Part shown: piece after piece, positions 24,754 through 36,875 of the stretch
Layout of the letters: each line of letters starts with the position of its first letter
Position numbering within the stretch: position 1 is the stretch's first letter
Assembly: GCF_963966145.1 (NCBI RefSeq)
Contig: NC_091051.1
Location: 1,612,001 to 1,676,000, forward strand
From: Tenebrio molitor
Taxonomy: Eukaryota > Arthropoda > Insecta > Coleoptera > Tenebrionidae
Direction: 5' to 3'
DNA length: 64,000 bases
The notes under the pieces: generated by a model
What the model was told of the DNA's origin: nothing
Seen by the model: the letters and a program-made list of their open reading frames with translations, nothing else
The model's database searches: none
Program-made: the position numbers and the translations under genes

Positions 24754-27266
24754 TTTTTGAGTAATTTGGAGTTTACTTGATCCCTGGAAAAGAGTCTAAT
24801 AAGCGAGTCTAATTCGAGGATCGATAAAATGATGAGGCAATGGCATCGTAACAAAAGAAATGGATAATACGTAAACCATAGAATCTTCAAAAAGTAAATA
24901 AACCGAAAATGTCCAATTTAATTTAATTCCATCGTGAACGAGACCCTTCTGCAAACTCTAATAAATCGAAATGTGAATAGCCGCAAAAACGCTTTAAAAA
25001 TAGAGTGACAAGACCTTACTATGAATGAAATTGTTGAAAAACACTTTAAATACACAAAGTCGCAAAAACTTGTAAGATAACTAAGAGTGAAAATCAAGTG
25101 AAAGGAAAAGTCAAAGCAAAAAACATAACAAAACAGTCGTCGGCCGTGATCTCTAATACATGCCCTTCGATGTAGATTGTCCCGAAACCTTGCAAAACTT
25201 GCTGCAGAATCACAATAAAACTGACACATTGTTACAATTTTTTCATAGTGTGAAACCTTCTACAAGAGATAGGTTAGAATTAATGTCAAAATTCAATGAC
25301 ATTTTTTAAAATTATTCGATGGGTGTTGTCATTTTGTCAAGTAAAATGAAAGTTAATTGACAAATGGACAAAATCAAATTTACATTAGGAAACTTTTCGT
25401 TTTCCGTTTTTTTTTGCAAGCAACTGTACAGATAGATCATCAACGTGACATTCAAACGTCAAATTTTGAAATGTATTTTCTGTTCACGTCAATCGCATGT
25501 CAATCAAAATCGTCGCAACCGGTAAAATTGAGGTTAATAATGTAAAGCCTATTTTACATTTTTTGAAGATATATTGACAGTGATGGCCGAAATTCCGTGT
25601 CTCGAATTGTACTATGGCGGACAATAAATTTAGGCTGGCAAATTTCTGACATTTCAAAAAAGTCAATGCAAGCGACCATTTATTGTCATTAACTCATTAT
25701 GACTGACGTGTCAGTTTGTCAAATTGAAGATTTTCAAGGCGTTTCCTTCGCCCTTTTCGTAACTCACAGATCATGACGCACTTGCATAACTGATTTGTAG
25801 TAGCACTTCTCTCTGGTGCACGCTTCTTTTACCAATTTTAATTTTGATTATCGCTGTCACGATGACAAGAATGACAAAAATCGAAAATGGGGTTAGTTGA
25901 ACATAATGCCAGCTTCACATTTTGATGTCAAGGCAATGACAGGCCGGCTTAAATTTATTGTCCGCCATAGTACGATTGCTCTAATTTTGTTCATTCATGT
26001 CGGATCTTTCGAATATCTGATCTTCAAACAGTTTAAATTGATTGTCAAAATGACAAGAATCGAAAGTGGGGTTACGATTCCTAAAGGTTTATTTACACTT
26101 TACTTGAATGTCAAGAAAGTGACGGCCAAAATTTTTTGGTCGCCATAGTACCTACTCAACTTTGTGCTTAAACTGTACAATTACGGCCACGGAATTTTGG
26201 CCGTCAATTGTCATTCCATTGAGTCGAAATGTAAAGTGGCCCTTAAGTATTCGTAACCTCACTTTCTGCTATTACAAGAAAAATCGCTACCTCATTTCGT
26301 GCAATCTTGGAACAGGGACTTTATTGAAATAGGATATTGGCAGCATTTTCGCAACTATTTGAATAATGAAGTATGACATTGACAAATTTTTGGATGTCAA
26401 TTCCAAAAGTCATAATGACAATAAAGTATGGACTATATCCTTTTTTTTTAATTGACATGAAAGTGACGGCCAAAATTCCGTGGCAGCAATTGTACCTACA
26501 TGGCATTTCTGTCCTCATGGGGATCTATAGCGCAAAACTGAATGCACGTGATTTTCACAATTAGTCTGAAGAAGGTTTTAATATTTGATGTATTTCGATT
26601 TCACCCTGCACAAAAAGGGGAGCAGGAAATGTAGATTTTGTACAATTCCGTTTCCGTTTTGAATTTTTATTTTTATGTGGAGCAAGAAACGAACGAGACG
26701 GTCCTGTCTTGGCAAACTTGAAGAGTCTCGAATGTGGTGATCTCCACCACTTTAAAAACCGCTGGCGTGGGAATCGTGCTCGAGTGGTGTAAAATTCTGT
26801 GAAGGATTTGCGCTTGAACCCATATTTAAATTAATTAAAAATGTCAATGAGCAGTACAATTTGGTAGAAATAATCATGATAATGACAGTGTTAGGTACAA
26901 TAATTTTGGCGGAGAAATCGCGACAACACTCGTGCTGTTGGGAAAAGATTGTTGAACAATTTAATTGTTGGTTTATTAAGAATGATGTCAGGATTCATTT
27001 TGCGATTTGAATCGGTGGACCAAGAATCGAGAGAATTAGTTAAGGACAAAATGATGCTTCAGCACCCTGTTGTGTGGTGGTGGAAAGGACAAGAGGTACA
27101 AAGTGCATAAGAAGACGCGCAACCTCTTCACTCTTTAGTCAGCTATTTTCACCCTCACGACCTACAACTCAAGATCGACGGATCTAAAACCGACAAGATA
27201 TTAAGCGTGACAGTCGAGACAAGTGTTTCAGATGATTTAGTACATTTTTGTTAAGTAGCGAGTCAG
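24754..27266. other. Intergenic region rich in inverted repeats
   Basis: About 2.5 kb with no gene I can support. AT-rich, with many TGTCA/TGACA pentamers that belong to the small inverted-repeat elements listed for 25580-26490. The last few hundred bases before 27267 should hold the chloride-channel promoter. Confidence 0.5.
25580..26490. repeat. Cluster of small foldback/MITE-like elements
   Basis: TACTATGGCGGACAATAAAT at about 25610 has its inverted mate near 25955 (ATTTATTGTCCGCCATAGTA), enclosing about 400 bp. A second pair, CCACGGAATTTTGGCCGTCA near 26187 and its complement near 26463, encloses about 300 bp. Related phrases (TGACGGCCAAAATT, CGCCATAGTACC) recur at 26121-26155. These look like two or more copies of one family of short inverted-repeat transposons, partly nested. 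Confidence 0.75.
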
Positions 27267-29024
27267 ATGGATTGCGGTAAAATGTTTCTGGTTATTTTCC
27301 TTCTTCTGTACGACGGTGTCAGTGGTAATATAGCGTAAGTACCGGTCCTCCCCGCACACTAATTTGCGATCGCACAAAATGGTAAAAAAATTACAGGAAA
27401 TAATAAAATTCAAGTACATGCCAATTGTCTAGCTCCTTCGAATTTTTTCGAGCAATTAGCCGCTGCACCATTATCATTTTACTTCCACTGCATGCACGAG
27501 ATAATGGTCGACCTTGACTGTGCATCCCTGATCGATCACGCCCCAATAAGAGATTTTCTGCCATTTCCAGCCTCTGTCCTCTAGATTATTATCACGAGCA
27601 ATTCGCGGAAAGAGTGGAACCCGAGCGTGAAGAACCAGCGTAGGTTTCCGCTTACGAACCGATCGATCTGTGATCACCTCCTCGTTTTTAGCACCGGATT
27701 GACCATCAACGACATCCTCCCGGAAGACCCCAGCAAGTACGACAAAATGCGACCGCCGAAGAAAGACGGCAACCCCACGATAGTCTACTTTCACGTGACG
27801 GTCATGGGGCTGGACAGCATCGACGAGGGGTCGATGACCTACGCCGCGGATATTTTCTTCGCGCAGACTTGGAAGGACCACAGGTTGAGGCTCCCCGAGA
27901 ACATGACCTCAGAGTACAGACTGTTGGAGGTGGACTGGTTGAAGAACATGTGGAGGCCCGACTCGTTTTTCAAAAATGCCAAATCTGTAACCTTTCAGAC
28001 GATGACGATACCGAACCACTACATGTGGCTGTACAAAGACAAGACCATCCTCTACATGGTCAAGTAAGGGAAGACCAGTCGATCCAGAGCCGATCTGACG
28101 CGAGTGTTTCAGGCTCACGCTGCGCCTCTCGTGCGCCATGAACTTCATGATCTACCCCCACGACACCCAAGAGTGCAAGCTCCAGATGGAGAGCCGTAAG
28201 AGGTCGCTGTTTGCCAAAACATCCCCCAAGACTGTTCGCTTCCAGTGTCGCACACCACCGACGACATGATCTTCCAGTGGGACCCCGACGTGCCTCTGGT
28301 CGTCGACGAGAACATCGAGCTCCCCCAGCTGGCCCTCGTGCACAACCACACCGCCGACTGCACCCAAGTCTACTCCACCGGGAACTTCACCTGCTTGGAA
28401 GTGGTCTTCGAGCTGAAGCGCCGCCTGGGCTACTACCTCTTCCACACTTACATCCCCACGTGCCTGATCGTCATCATGTCCGTGAGTCTCTCTCTAACTC
28501 CCTCGGCTCATTCAATCCAGTGGGTCTCTTTTTGGATCAAACCGGAAGCCGCCCCGGCTCGCGTCACTCTTGGTGTCACCTCTCTGCTGACTCTCTCCAC
28601 GCAACACGCCAAGAGCCAAGCTTCGCTCCCTCCGGTCTCTTATTTAAAAGCAGTGGACGCGTTCATGTCAGTTTGTACCATGTGACCACCCCGTGATCTG
28701 TCAAAATCTCCAAACTAAGTCGTTGCTTGCAGATTCGTGTTTATGGCGCTCATGGAGTACTGTTTGGTGAACATCGTCTTGGGGGATTCTGATTTGCCGA
28801 AGCCACCACAACCCCCCAAAAAAATCGACACGATTTTTGACATGGCGGCGAAAGAAAACTCGTTTTTGTTGAGTGGGGCCCCAAAAGCGGTCCCGGTGGA
28901 GACTCCAGCCCAAAGGGCCAGAAACAGAGCTATTAATATCGATAGATTTAGCAGGATTTTTTTCCCGTTGTTGTTCACGGTCCTCAACGGGACTTACTGG
29001 GTGATGTTTGCTGAGTACATCTAA
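27267..29024 (+). CDS. Cys-loop ligand-gated chloride channel subunit
   Basis: Six exons give 403 residues in one frame: 27267-27334, 27692-28063, 28113-28195, 28246-28481, 28521-28681 and 28733-29024. Exon 1 encodes a signal peptide. The extracellular domain carries WRPDSFFKNAK, the 13-residue Cys-loop (C-AMNFMIYPHDTQE-C) and a second disulphide pair. M1 is GYYLFHTYIPTCLIVIMS. M2 begins PARVTLGVTSLLTLSTQ, and the PAR motif before M2 marks anion selectivity. M3 follows, the M3-M4 loop is short (about 60 residues), and M4 lies at the C-terminus. The overall pattern fits the insect GABA/glycine/histamine/pH-gated chloride channel group, close to the Drosophila CG12344-type orphan subunits. I cannot name the ligand. 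A polyadenylation signal is near 29142. Confidence 0.92.
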
Positions 29025-29270
29025 ATCACACCCAAAGAGTTTACCAGATTAGCCAGCCGTAGTGCAAAAACAAACTAGATTTAGCTCAAAGTACAAGAGT
29101 CGTCTAGTAGAGTTAATTGGTAGATTTAGAAGTAAATGTGTGGAATAAACACTGAATCATTGAGTTCCGTCGTTGTTAGAGGTGAATTAACTCGTCATTA
29201 AGTAGATTTTGATTGCTGTATTATTAAAAACGAATAAGAAAAAATTATGACTGTCTAAAAATCTGTTCGC

Positions 29271-29278
29271 TATAAAAC
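29271..29278 (+). promoter_or_regulatory. TATA box of OBP gene A
   Basis: TATAAAAC lies 55 bp upstream of the start codon, a spacing shared across the OBP cluster. Confidence 0.75.
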
Positions 29279-29325
29279 CCGCACCGATCCTGCATCCACA
29301 TCAGTACTTCCACCGAGCCACAACC

Positions 29326-30023
29326 ATGCGTTTCCTGATTGCAGCATCTGTCCTCATCCTGGGCGCCAGCGCGGCGGTTTGTTTTCTTCGTCCTCTCTTG
29401 CGACCCTCTAACTCTCGATTTGCAGCTCCCCGAGGAATACACCAAGAAGGTGCTCAAGAAAATGGAGGAGGTCGGCACCAAGTGCTCCGACCAAGAACAC
29501 GCCACACCAGGTACAAGCGTCACTTTCACGATTGCATAATTTTGGTGTTTTTCCAGACGACATGGCGGAGTTAATTACTCACAAGTTTCCCCCGACCAGT
29601 CACGAGGCCAGATGCGTTCTTGCCTGCTTCTACAAGGAGCTGCACATGGTGAGCCAGTGTTTTTCCAAAATCGACGCTATTTTTGGTGCGTTGTAGATGA
29701 AGGAAGATGGCAGCTTTGACAAAGAGGCGACGGTCAAATCGTTCGATGAGATCAAAGCTCTGGACGCGGAGCTGCACGGCAAGATCTTGAAGGTTATCGA
29801 CGCTTGCGAGGCAAAGAGTATGTTTTTGGTTTTGTCTAGGTTTCAATTAATTTTCATTGGTTGTAGTGCAAGTTTTCGATGATGCCTGTGAGAGCGCGTC
29901 CTCGATGGCGACTTGTGTTGTGACGGAAATGGCTGCCGTAAGATGAGTGTCTTGGGGTTTGTGATAATGATCGAGTGGTTTCAGGTGGGGCTGACGAAGG
30001 AGGCGTTCTTGGGATCGTCTTGA
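29326..30023 (+). CDS. Odorant-binding protein A (classical six-Cys)
   Basis: Six exons of 51, 85, 92, 121, 71 and 39 nt (29326-29376, 29426-29510, 29557-29648, 29697-29817, 29867-29937, 29985-30023) give 152 residues. Residues 1-17 form a signal peptide ending GASAA. The mature protein has the six cysteines of classical OBPs: C1, 27 residues to C2, three residues to C3 (CVLAC), C4, then C5 and C6 eight residues apart. OBPs are small soluble helical carriers of hydrophobic ligands. In beetles, relatives also occur in haemolymph and accessory glands (B1/B2, THP12), so a non-olfactory role is possible. This gene carries an extended C-terminal exon compared with most neighbours. AATAAA follows near 30066. 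Confidence 0.92.
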
Positions 30024-30071
30024 ATATAACGCTTGCTTGTTGACGGATTGTTACTAGTTTTAGAAATAAAG

Positions 30072-31379
30072 CATATTCAAAATATTGTTTTTATTTTTCT
30101 CAACTAAACGAGAAAGCATCTCTGGAATGTACCTTGTTGTTAATCAAAACTGAGTGGCGCCAAAATTTGAATCTATCAATCGGAACCGCAACAGGGCGCT
30201 GCAAAGTTACTACTTTTATCTAGGGACTTTATTGCAAAGGAAATTGAACGACCATAGATAAAAGACATTTGAACGACTACCCAGTGTTGCCGCTGCTGAT
30301 GGCGACATTTTTAGTCGTCGAAAATTCACCAAAAAGAAACGACGTTTTGGATTCCAAATCCAAATTGTTCCCTTTTAAACGAATAAATTGTTACTTTCTT
30401 GACAAAAAGAGATACAATGGTGAAAGGATCATGCAGTATTGCAGAATTTTGGAATTAAATAAGAGATTTTGATCATTTTTATAAAATGTTCCTACTTTAG
30501 GTAAAGGTAGACAAGCAAAAAAGATGTTTCTGTTGTAAATTAGGTAAATTCTGATGATCGGTAGCGCAATTTTACATAATTTGTGACGGCATTTGTGGGT
30601 TACACGCGGGCAACACTGTAAATGTCATAAGCATTGAATTTCCACCGAATTTGAAATGGGGGAGAGAAACTTCTTTAAAAAGGAAAAACAATAACATTAT
30701 TCCTTCCATTTTTTTAAACATTTTTTCGAGAAAACAATGAATCCAAAACGCAAAATTTTTTTAGGTTATGTTTTATAGTTTGAATCATCTCTTCACCTAA
30801 CGCAAATAAAAATTCTTTAAACGTCCAAAAATGTATTACCAGGTTGTTCTCCGTGACCTAGATAATAAGTTTATTTGAATAAATCATTGAACAAATTTTT
30901 TGTGTATTGTTGGACTCAATCTACTTATGACAGTTTTTTGACATTTTCTTCTAGGAGGAACAAATTTTGAAAATATGTTTGTTGCTACATTGTTCATTTA
31001 ATAGCAAATATGAGCGTGAGTTTTTAAAATAAAGTGGAATTTATAGTACCAAGAGTGGGGATACTTTATAGATAATACCAGTGGTACTACAGAAAACTTT
31101 GTCTTTTGTGCCAACTTCCGCATCCAAATGCACTATGAGACAATTAACTAAATGATACCAATGATTCAGAGCATTCACCTGAGACGTCCCTGAAATCGAT
31201 TCATTTTGTGCAAATCTGCTTTAATTAAAAAAACATTATATCACTGCGAACATCTAATTTTTTGAATGATTTTTTAATCACAACATTATGGAAAGTTGCA
31301 TCGGCAATCCTACAATTAAAAACAAATAAATTTTGTACGGTACGTTACTGTCAGGTCCTTGAATTGTTGTAAAATTTTG
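30072..31379. other. Intergenic region between OBP genes A and B
   Basis: About 1.3 kb of AT-rich DNA. One 67-codon forward frame at 30269-30472 has no recognisable features. I see no gene, RNA or clear repeat. Confidence 0.4.
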
Positions 31380-31388
31380 TATATAAAG
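31380..31388 (+). promoter_or_regulatory. TATA box of OBP gene B
   Basis: TATATAAAG lies about 44 bp before the start codon. Confidence 0.75.
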
Positions 31389-31423
31389 TTGGCTAAACTC
31401 TGATCTCTTCGTAAATTGCAGTC

Positions 31424-32112
31424 ATGAAGTATTTGGTGGTAGTACTTGTGATCCTTGGTGGCTCTAGTGGCGTAAAAATCACCAAAATTGTCACAATCAT
31501 TGAATAATGATGAGTTTGCTTTCAGTTGGACCAGGAGTTTATCGACAACTTCCTGGAGAAAATGCAGAAAATCGGTGAAGTCTGCGCCGAGGAGACTCAC
31601 GCTACTTCAGGTAATTGACCAAGTGGTAGTCCAGGAAATTAGTGATTTTGTTGCAGACGACATTGCCGAACTGATCGAGAAAAAAGGTCCAACTAGTCAT
31701 GAGGCCAAGTGTATGGTATTTTGCTTCCAGAGGAAGTTTGGCATGGTAAGTACCAGAAACTCGAGTCGATGCACTTGGTCAATCGATCTGGTTTAGATGA
31801 AGGAAGATGGTACCATCGATAAGGTGGGTTCGGTCTTGGCTTTGGACCCTGTGAGAGACGCCGATCCTGAGCTCTTCAAGAAGCTCTTGACCATCTTCGT
31901 CTCCTGTGGAGAGAAGGGTAAGTAACAAGTCCACAATGAAGGGTAGCTGATTGTCATTTTAGCAACATTTTTCGACGACCCCTGTGAAACTGGGACTCAG
32001 TTGATGCTTTGTGGTCGCAAAGAGGGTGAAGCGGTAAGTCCCCTCTTTCGAAAACCTTCAAAATTTAAAATTTTCGTTCTAGGCTGGAATTGACGACTCC
32101 TTGTTGGGATGA
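31424..32112 (+). CDS. Odorant-binding protein B (classical six-Cys)
   Basis: Six exons of 48, 85, 89, 121, 71 and 30 nt (31424-31471, 31526-31610, 31657-31745, 31797-31917, 31963-32033, 32083-32112) give 147 residues with a 16-residue signal peptide. Six cysteines are in classical register: C2-x3-C3 is CMVFC, and C5-x8-C6 is present. The start of the mature protein, LDQEFIDNF, closely matches gene C (LDQEFIDEF), so B and C are recent duplicates. A polyadenylation signal lies about 30 bp after the stop. Expected to be secreted and to bind small hydrophobic ligands. Confidence 0.93.
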
Positions 32113-32281
32113 AGTTGACTCACATTAGTAGTGTAGATTATAGAAATAAAAGCATTGTTGAAGATCATTAAATTATTTCCCAGTCACTCTAATTATTATG
32201 TTTTCTTAGACGCACAATTAAAAACAAATAAGTTCACCGCAACGTCTAATTTAGTTAATTTGTGATTGGCCTCGACCATTT

Positions 32282-32290
32282 TATATAAAA
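32282..32290 (+). promoter_or_regulatory. TATA box of OBP gene C
   Basis: TATATAAAA lies about 50 bp before the start codon. Confidence 0.75.
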
Positions 32291-32331
32291 ATTTGTCGCG
32301 ACTTGGCACTTGTAGTCTTCGCTTCACCACC

Positions 32332-32975
32332 ATGAAGTCCTGTTTGCTTCTCTTAGCTCTTGCGGTCCTCACCAATGGTGTAAGTACCCCACTTTCAAGT
32401 ACGACTCTGCACTAATCTCTTCAGCTCGATCAAGAATTCATCGACGAGTTCATGGAGAAGATCCAAGATATCGGTGCCGCTTGTGCCGAAGAAACGAACG
32501 CGAGTTCAGGTGAGTTGTCTCGAGCGTCCCCAACTGTCTCACGACTCTTCTCGTCTAGACGACATCGCCGAGCTGGTCTCTCGACAAATACCCCCGAGCA
32601 CCCACGAAGGCAAGTGCATGCTCTTCTGCATCCAGAGGAACTTCAACGTGGTAAGTAGTGTAGATCCCCGGAAGAGAAAGTTCTTACGAGCGGTACCAAC
32701 ACCTAGATGAAACCTGACGGCGGGATAAACAGGGCTGGAGCTATGGTGGCTTTGAAACCTCTTCAAAAAGCCGACCCTCAGCTGTACCAGAAGGTGTTGA
32801 AGATATTTGTTACTTGCGGGATGAGAGGTAATGCTTTTGGAGGGTGTGAAGGGTGTGTATACGGGGTGTTCTAGTGAAACCAGTGGCGGACCCGTGCGAC
32901 ACCGCAACTGCGCTGACCGCTTGTGGGAAGACAGAGGCGGAGGCGATGGGATTGGACGAGTCTCTGCTAGCGTAA
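32332..32975 (+). CDS. Odorant-binding protein C, last intron lost
   Basis: Five exons of 48, 85, 92, 121 and 101 nt (32332-32379, 32425-32509, 32559-32650, 32707-32827, 32875-32975) give 148 residues. The signal peptide is 16 residues. Six cysteines are in classical register (CMLFC for C2-C3, eight residues between C5 and C6). Unlike the five other OBP genes here, the 71-nt and 30-nt terminal exons are fused into one 101-nt exon, i.e. the last intron is missing. Third positions are GC-rich, giving this gene a slightly different base composition from B. AATAAA follows near 33050. Confidence 0.93.
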
Positions 32976-33055
32976 ATCTAGATCTAGATGAAGTGATACG
33001 AAATCTAGAAGTTCTCATCTTCTCACCTGGTACTTGCTCTGAGTTAGAACAATAA

Positions 33056-34615
33056 AGAATTACAAGTTATTACGTTTTTGATTGTCTCCTGATCTTTTGG
33101 TGTTGAAAAGTTAAGATTTCTTTGAAAAAAATTTTTTTGAGATAGCTAAATACATAACTACAAGTAGGGCTCCTTCAGAATACTTTTTTTAAAAGGATTT
33201 TGCCCTGTTTTTAATAAAGGTATATTTAAGAAGCAAATATTTCAAAGATTTTCTTATGACTTACTAAACTCCGGCATTGTCAAAGTGTTTGCAAGTTGCC
33301 GCACTGCCGTTCTGAGACTAGTAATTTTTGCTTTAACGTTGGCGCAAAAATTTTAAATTTTAAATTTGAAGTTATAGTGAAATTTTTTTAATAAACAATT
33401 GTCAGTGTCAAAATGAAGTAAAAAACCATACTGTACCACCCTAAAATTTGGACATATGGACCAGCTGTATAACAATTTGACACCAAATCATGGTTGAGGT
33501 TATGTTCACTTCACTTCCCGTACCTTTCTTCCGTGAATTCATTTTCAAAACAAATTTAATGAGAAATCAGGAGAAACCTTTTCGAATTTGAAATAAACTC
33601 TCGCTCGTTAGGGCGCAGGCTCAGTTACATAAAAAAATGTTGACACTCAATGTGACCAATCGTATTATCATGAAAATCACAGTTTGGCTCATACCAACAA
33701 GACAACGTTTTGACAATTGTTTATTAAAAAAATTCAACTATAAGTTTAACAAATTCGCTTTCTTTCATTCAAAAGTATTACTTACACAAAATGGCTGAAC
33801 AAGAAGAAGATCAGAAACGTAAAAGAATACTGACTAGAGAGAAGCACGGTATTGTTAATTATTGTTTGCAAAGAAGAGAATTAACTCCATTAACATAACC
33901 AAACTTTTCTTGTCGACGTTTTTATCACTAGATTTAGTGTACAGGCAACTGAAAATGTATGCCACCATAGGTACACTCCAAAAAAAAAGTCATAAATTTG
34001 ACACTGACAGTGCGGGAGTTTAATAAACGGATAGTACCTAATGAAAAGCAAATGAAAGTGAAATGGTAAAAAAGCCACAACGAAAACGATTACCGCGCAA
34101 GAAATTTGACACTGACATTGAATTGTGTCGAAAAACGGACAAAACACTTTTATTTTTAGCATACCTTATTCACAGCAAATGCTGATAATGTTGTCCTTGA
34201 TGCGTGATACAGGCTTGCCATTGTTGCACGGATCCTTGAAAAAACTTCACGATCTTCCCGACTGTGGCGAGCAATGCGAGGTTCTCGATAATAAATAACG
34301 TAACGACAACGGTTGTAATGTTAAGTTAATGTGTTTGACACGTAAAATTTCAAGTCACAAAAATCCCTAAAAATAGTGCACTTCTGTCTTTGTAGCATTA
34401 AGCTGTGGTGGCGTGACGCGCACTGATGTCTATGGTGTACCATAGAGAAGTTGAAGATTTTTCTTGTATTTATTCTGACTATTCTGCATAGTAAGAGCAC
34501 GCACTAAAAACTAAAAGTAAGTTGTAAAAATAAATAACAAAGAGAATAAAAGACATTTTTCATGAATTCATTGCTTTATTAAACCATAAGAAACAACCTC
34601 ACAACAGATTTAGAA
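33056..34615. other. Convergence gap of the OBP cluster
   Basis: About 1.56 kb between the three plus-strand and three minus-strand OBP genes, with no gene I can support. A short ATG-led stretch with a KRKR patch at 33791-33898 and a 90-codon AT-rich reverse frame at 33890-34162 look like chance or decayed sequence. Confidence 0.4.
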
Positions 34616-35313
34616 TTATTCCATTTCGACGACTATGAGATCATGCAGTCCCATCTGTAACAAGTCTTAAATATGTTGCTTTCACAAAACTTTCAGACTT
34701 ACAGCTTTTCCTTCTTTAAGAGCGCATTCGACCAAATTAGCGGAGTAAATGCAAGGGTCGCTATCGGTAGCAGCTTGAATAAAAGTTGTTTAAGACTTGA
34801 AGAATCAACGATTTGGACTTACCTTGGTCAGCACAAGTTTGGAACACCTTCACCACTTTATCGTAGACATCGCTGTCGTGTTCTTTCAATGGTTGGAGAG
34901 CTTGCAGCGCTCCGGCTTTGTCTAGACTTCCGTCTTCATTTTGCTAGGAATAATCATCAAGGGTTGTGCTAGATGAGACAATTGAAGTACTTACAATGTG
35001 GAAGTGTTTGTGGAAGCAGAAGATCAAGCATTTGCCTTCGTGGGAGGACGGGACCGTGAAGGACAAGAGATTGTTAATGTCATCTGGAACAGAGTACGAG
35101 AGTGAAGATAATCAAGCAGAAACAGATTTGTACCTTTGCTGGCGGACGTCTCTGGGATGCACTCTTCACCGATAGCTTTGACTTTCGTTACGAAGTTGTC
35201 TATGAACTCTTTGTCCAACTGCAAGAATGTATTAGTTTGCAGTTGGTGAATTTGGAGTAACTTACAGCATTGACTGCCAGGAATAAGGAGGCGACAATCA
35301 CGAGAGACTTCAT
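34616..35313 (-). CDS. Odorant-binding protein D (classical six-Cys)
   Basis: Six minus-strand exons of 48, 85, 89, 121, 71 and 39 nt (35313-35266, 35218-35134, 35083-34995, 34943-34823, 34773-34703, 34654-34616) give 150 residues. A 16-residue signal peptide ends LAVNA. All six cysteines keep the classical spacing, with C2-C3 as CLIFC and the C5 region DPCIYSANLVEC. The exon 4 start QNEDGSLDKAGAL is shared almost exactly with gene F, showing common descent. The C-terminal exon is as long as that of gene A. The acceptor of exon 5 is TTCAAG, weaker than usual. Confidence 0.93.
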
Positions 35314-35390
35314 TTTGTTTGTACAGTTGGGAACACGATGTCTTGCTAAAGACTGTTGACAGTTTCCCCGAATTGCATCTTTTTATAGTT

Positions 35391-35398
35391 GGGATTTT
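35391..35398 (-). promoter_or_regulatory. TATA box of OBP gene D
   Basis: CTATAAAA on the minus strand, about 78 bp before the start codon, longer than in the other OBP genes. Confidence 0.65.
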
Positions 35399-35689
35399 TG
35401 ACAATGACGAGGTCAGTCGAGGCGCATTTTTGTACAAATTGATTATGAAACGCTAGAAAATGATAGCTCCGGTTTCCTCAATCATTGTGTGTTTCGCAGT
35501 CAATTGTTTTAATAACACTTTGCGTACTCAATTAAGGAACGTTGGAACGTGTAATCAACAGTGATTGAAACTAATGAATTAAATTGATATTTGGGAGCTA
35601 CCAAGTTTTCTCATTTTTATCTAACAAACAGAAATGGTGAGATTTACAAACAGAATTTTTCACAAATGTAGACATAATCAAAACTATAT

Positions 35690-36492
35690 TATAATTCAGA
35701 ATAAGTGGCATCGCGGTAGGTGTTGGAAATTCAAATTTACGTTGGCAGCAAGACCCTTCCTAATAATACCCTAGTTTCGATGCTGTTGGTAACCTTCGCT
35801 TTTAATTTGGCCTTGATATTATCATTGGAATCGTTTTGTATTTATTTTCTTGTTATAAGTATTTGGAATTTCCTTGTTTCATTTATGAAAAGTGTATTAT
35901 TTGTCTGGGGGTTATCTCTGCTGTGTGTGAAAACCATGTCAAAATTATGTATAGTCGTTTTCAGTGACATCCGTGCTGTCACTATGACAGTATGTTGGCA
36001 TTACTTGCTGTTTCAGTTTAGTAATTTTGAATTCTCTAATTTGGCAATTTAGCTTGACGCGGCAAATTGACAAATTCAAATTATTTTCTATAATTTCAAA
36101 CAAATCAAAGAAAACGTGTAGTCTGATTTGGATTCCGAGGATGACCTGGTTTAACCATGTTTTATACCATGTTGAAGGCTGAGTTTTATTGTTTGTTGTT
36201 GATGTTTGACGAAATAGCAATTTTCTTTTACTATAAGCTCAATTTCTTGTTTGACATTTTTTTAACTAGGATTTGCTTATACTCTGAATCTTGGTTATGA
36301 ATTTGTATGTACAATCTGCACCAACATATTAAAAATGACAATGACAGCACGGATGTCGTTGAAAACGACTATAACGCATAACCTCAGAATAAAGTAATGA
36401 TGGTTTCACATGTTTACTAAATTTTTTGACATAATATAGAGTTCACTTTAGAGAATCAACCCCTACCGCGATGCCACTTATTCTGAATTATA
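35690..36492. mobile_element. 0.8-kb foldback DNA element with long terminal inverted repeats
   Basis: The left end TATAATTCAGAATAAGTGGC and the following CATCGCGGTAGG recur exactly in inverted form at 36462-36492. An inner pair (TAGTCGTTTTCA...CATCCGTGCTGTCA near 35953 and its complement near 36337) shows the arms extend well inward. The ends are TA-rich, compatible with a TA target site. The two internal frames (110 codons forward, 91 reverse) show no transposase motif. I read it as a non-autonomous element inserted between OBP genes. Confidence 0.88.
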
Positions 36493-36875
36493 CTATATGT
36501 TAAAGTTTTTTCTTTTAGATCCTAAAGCAACAAATTGTGTGACTGGAGTTGAAACTGAATTTAGTTACGACGACACTTAGAAAAAATAGAGTCCAACATT
36601 TTTATGGTTCCATCAGCAACAAAACAATTCATTTTTGACATCTAGAGGTTATTCTACAGAATCATGATAAAATTAAAACAAGGATTTGCTTCCACGGGCG
36701 ATATTTGTTTGAAAGAAATTTAAATCTCGCGGGTCGTGTAGGTTTGGTGAACAAGCACCGCTAGCGCTGCTGCAGATCTCTCTCAAGTTTATATTTTCTT
36801 CGCTATTCCAAATGAAAAGTTTACGGGAGTAATATTGAGAACGCAGAAGAGAATGTCACTAAATGACAGAATGAA

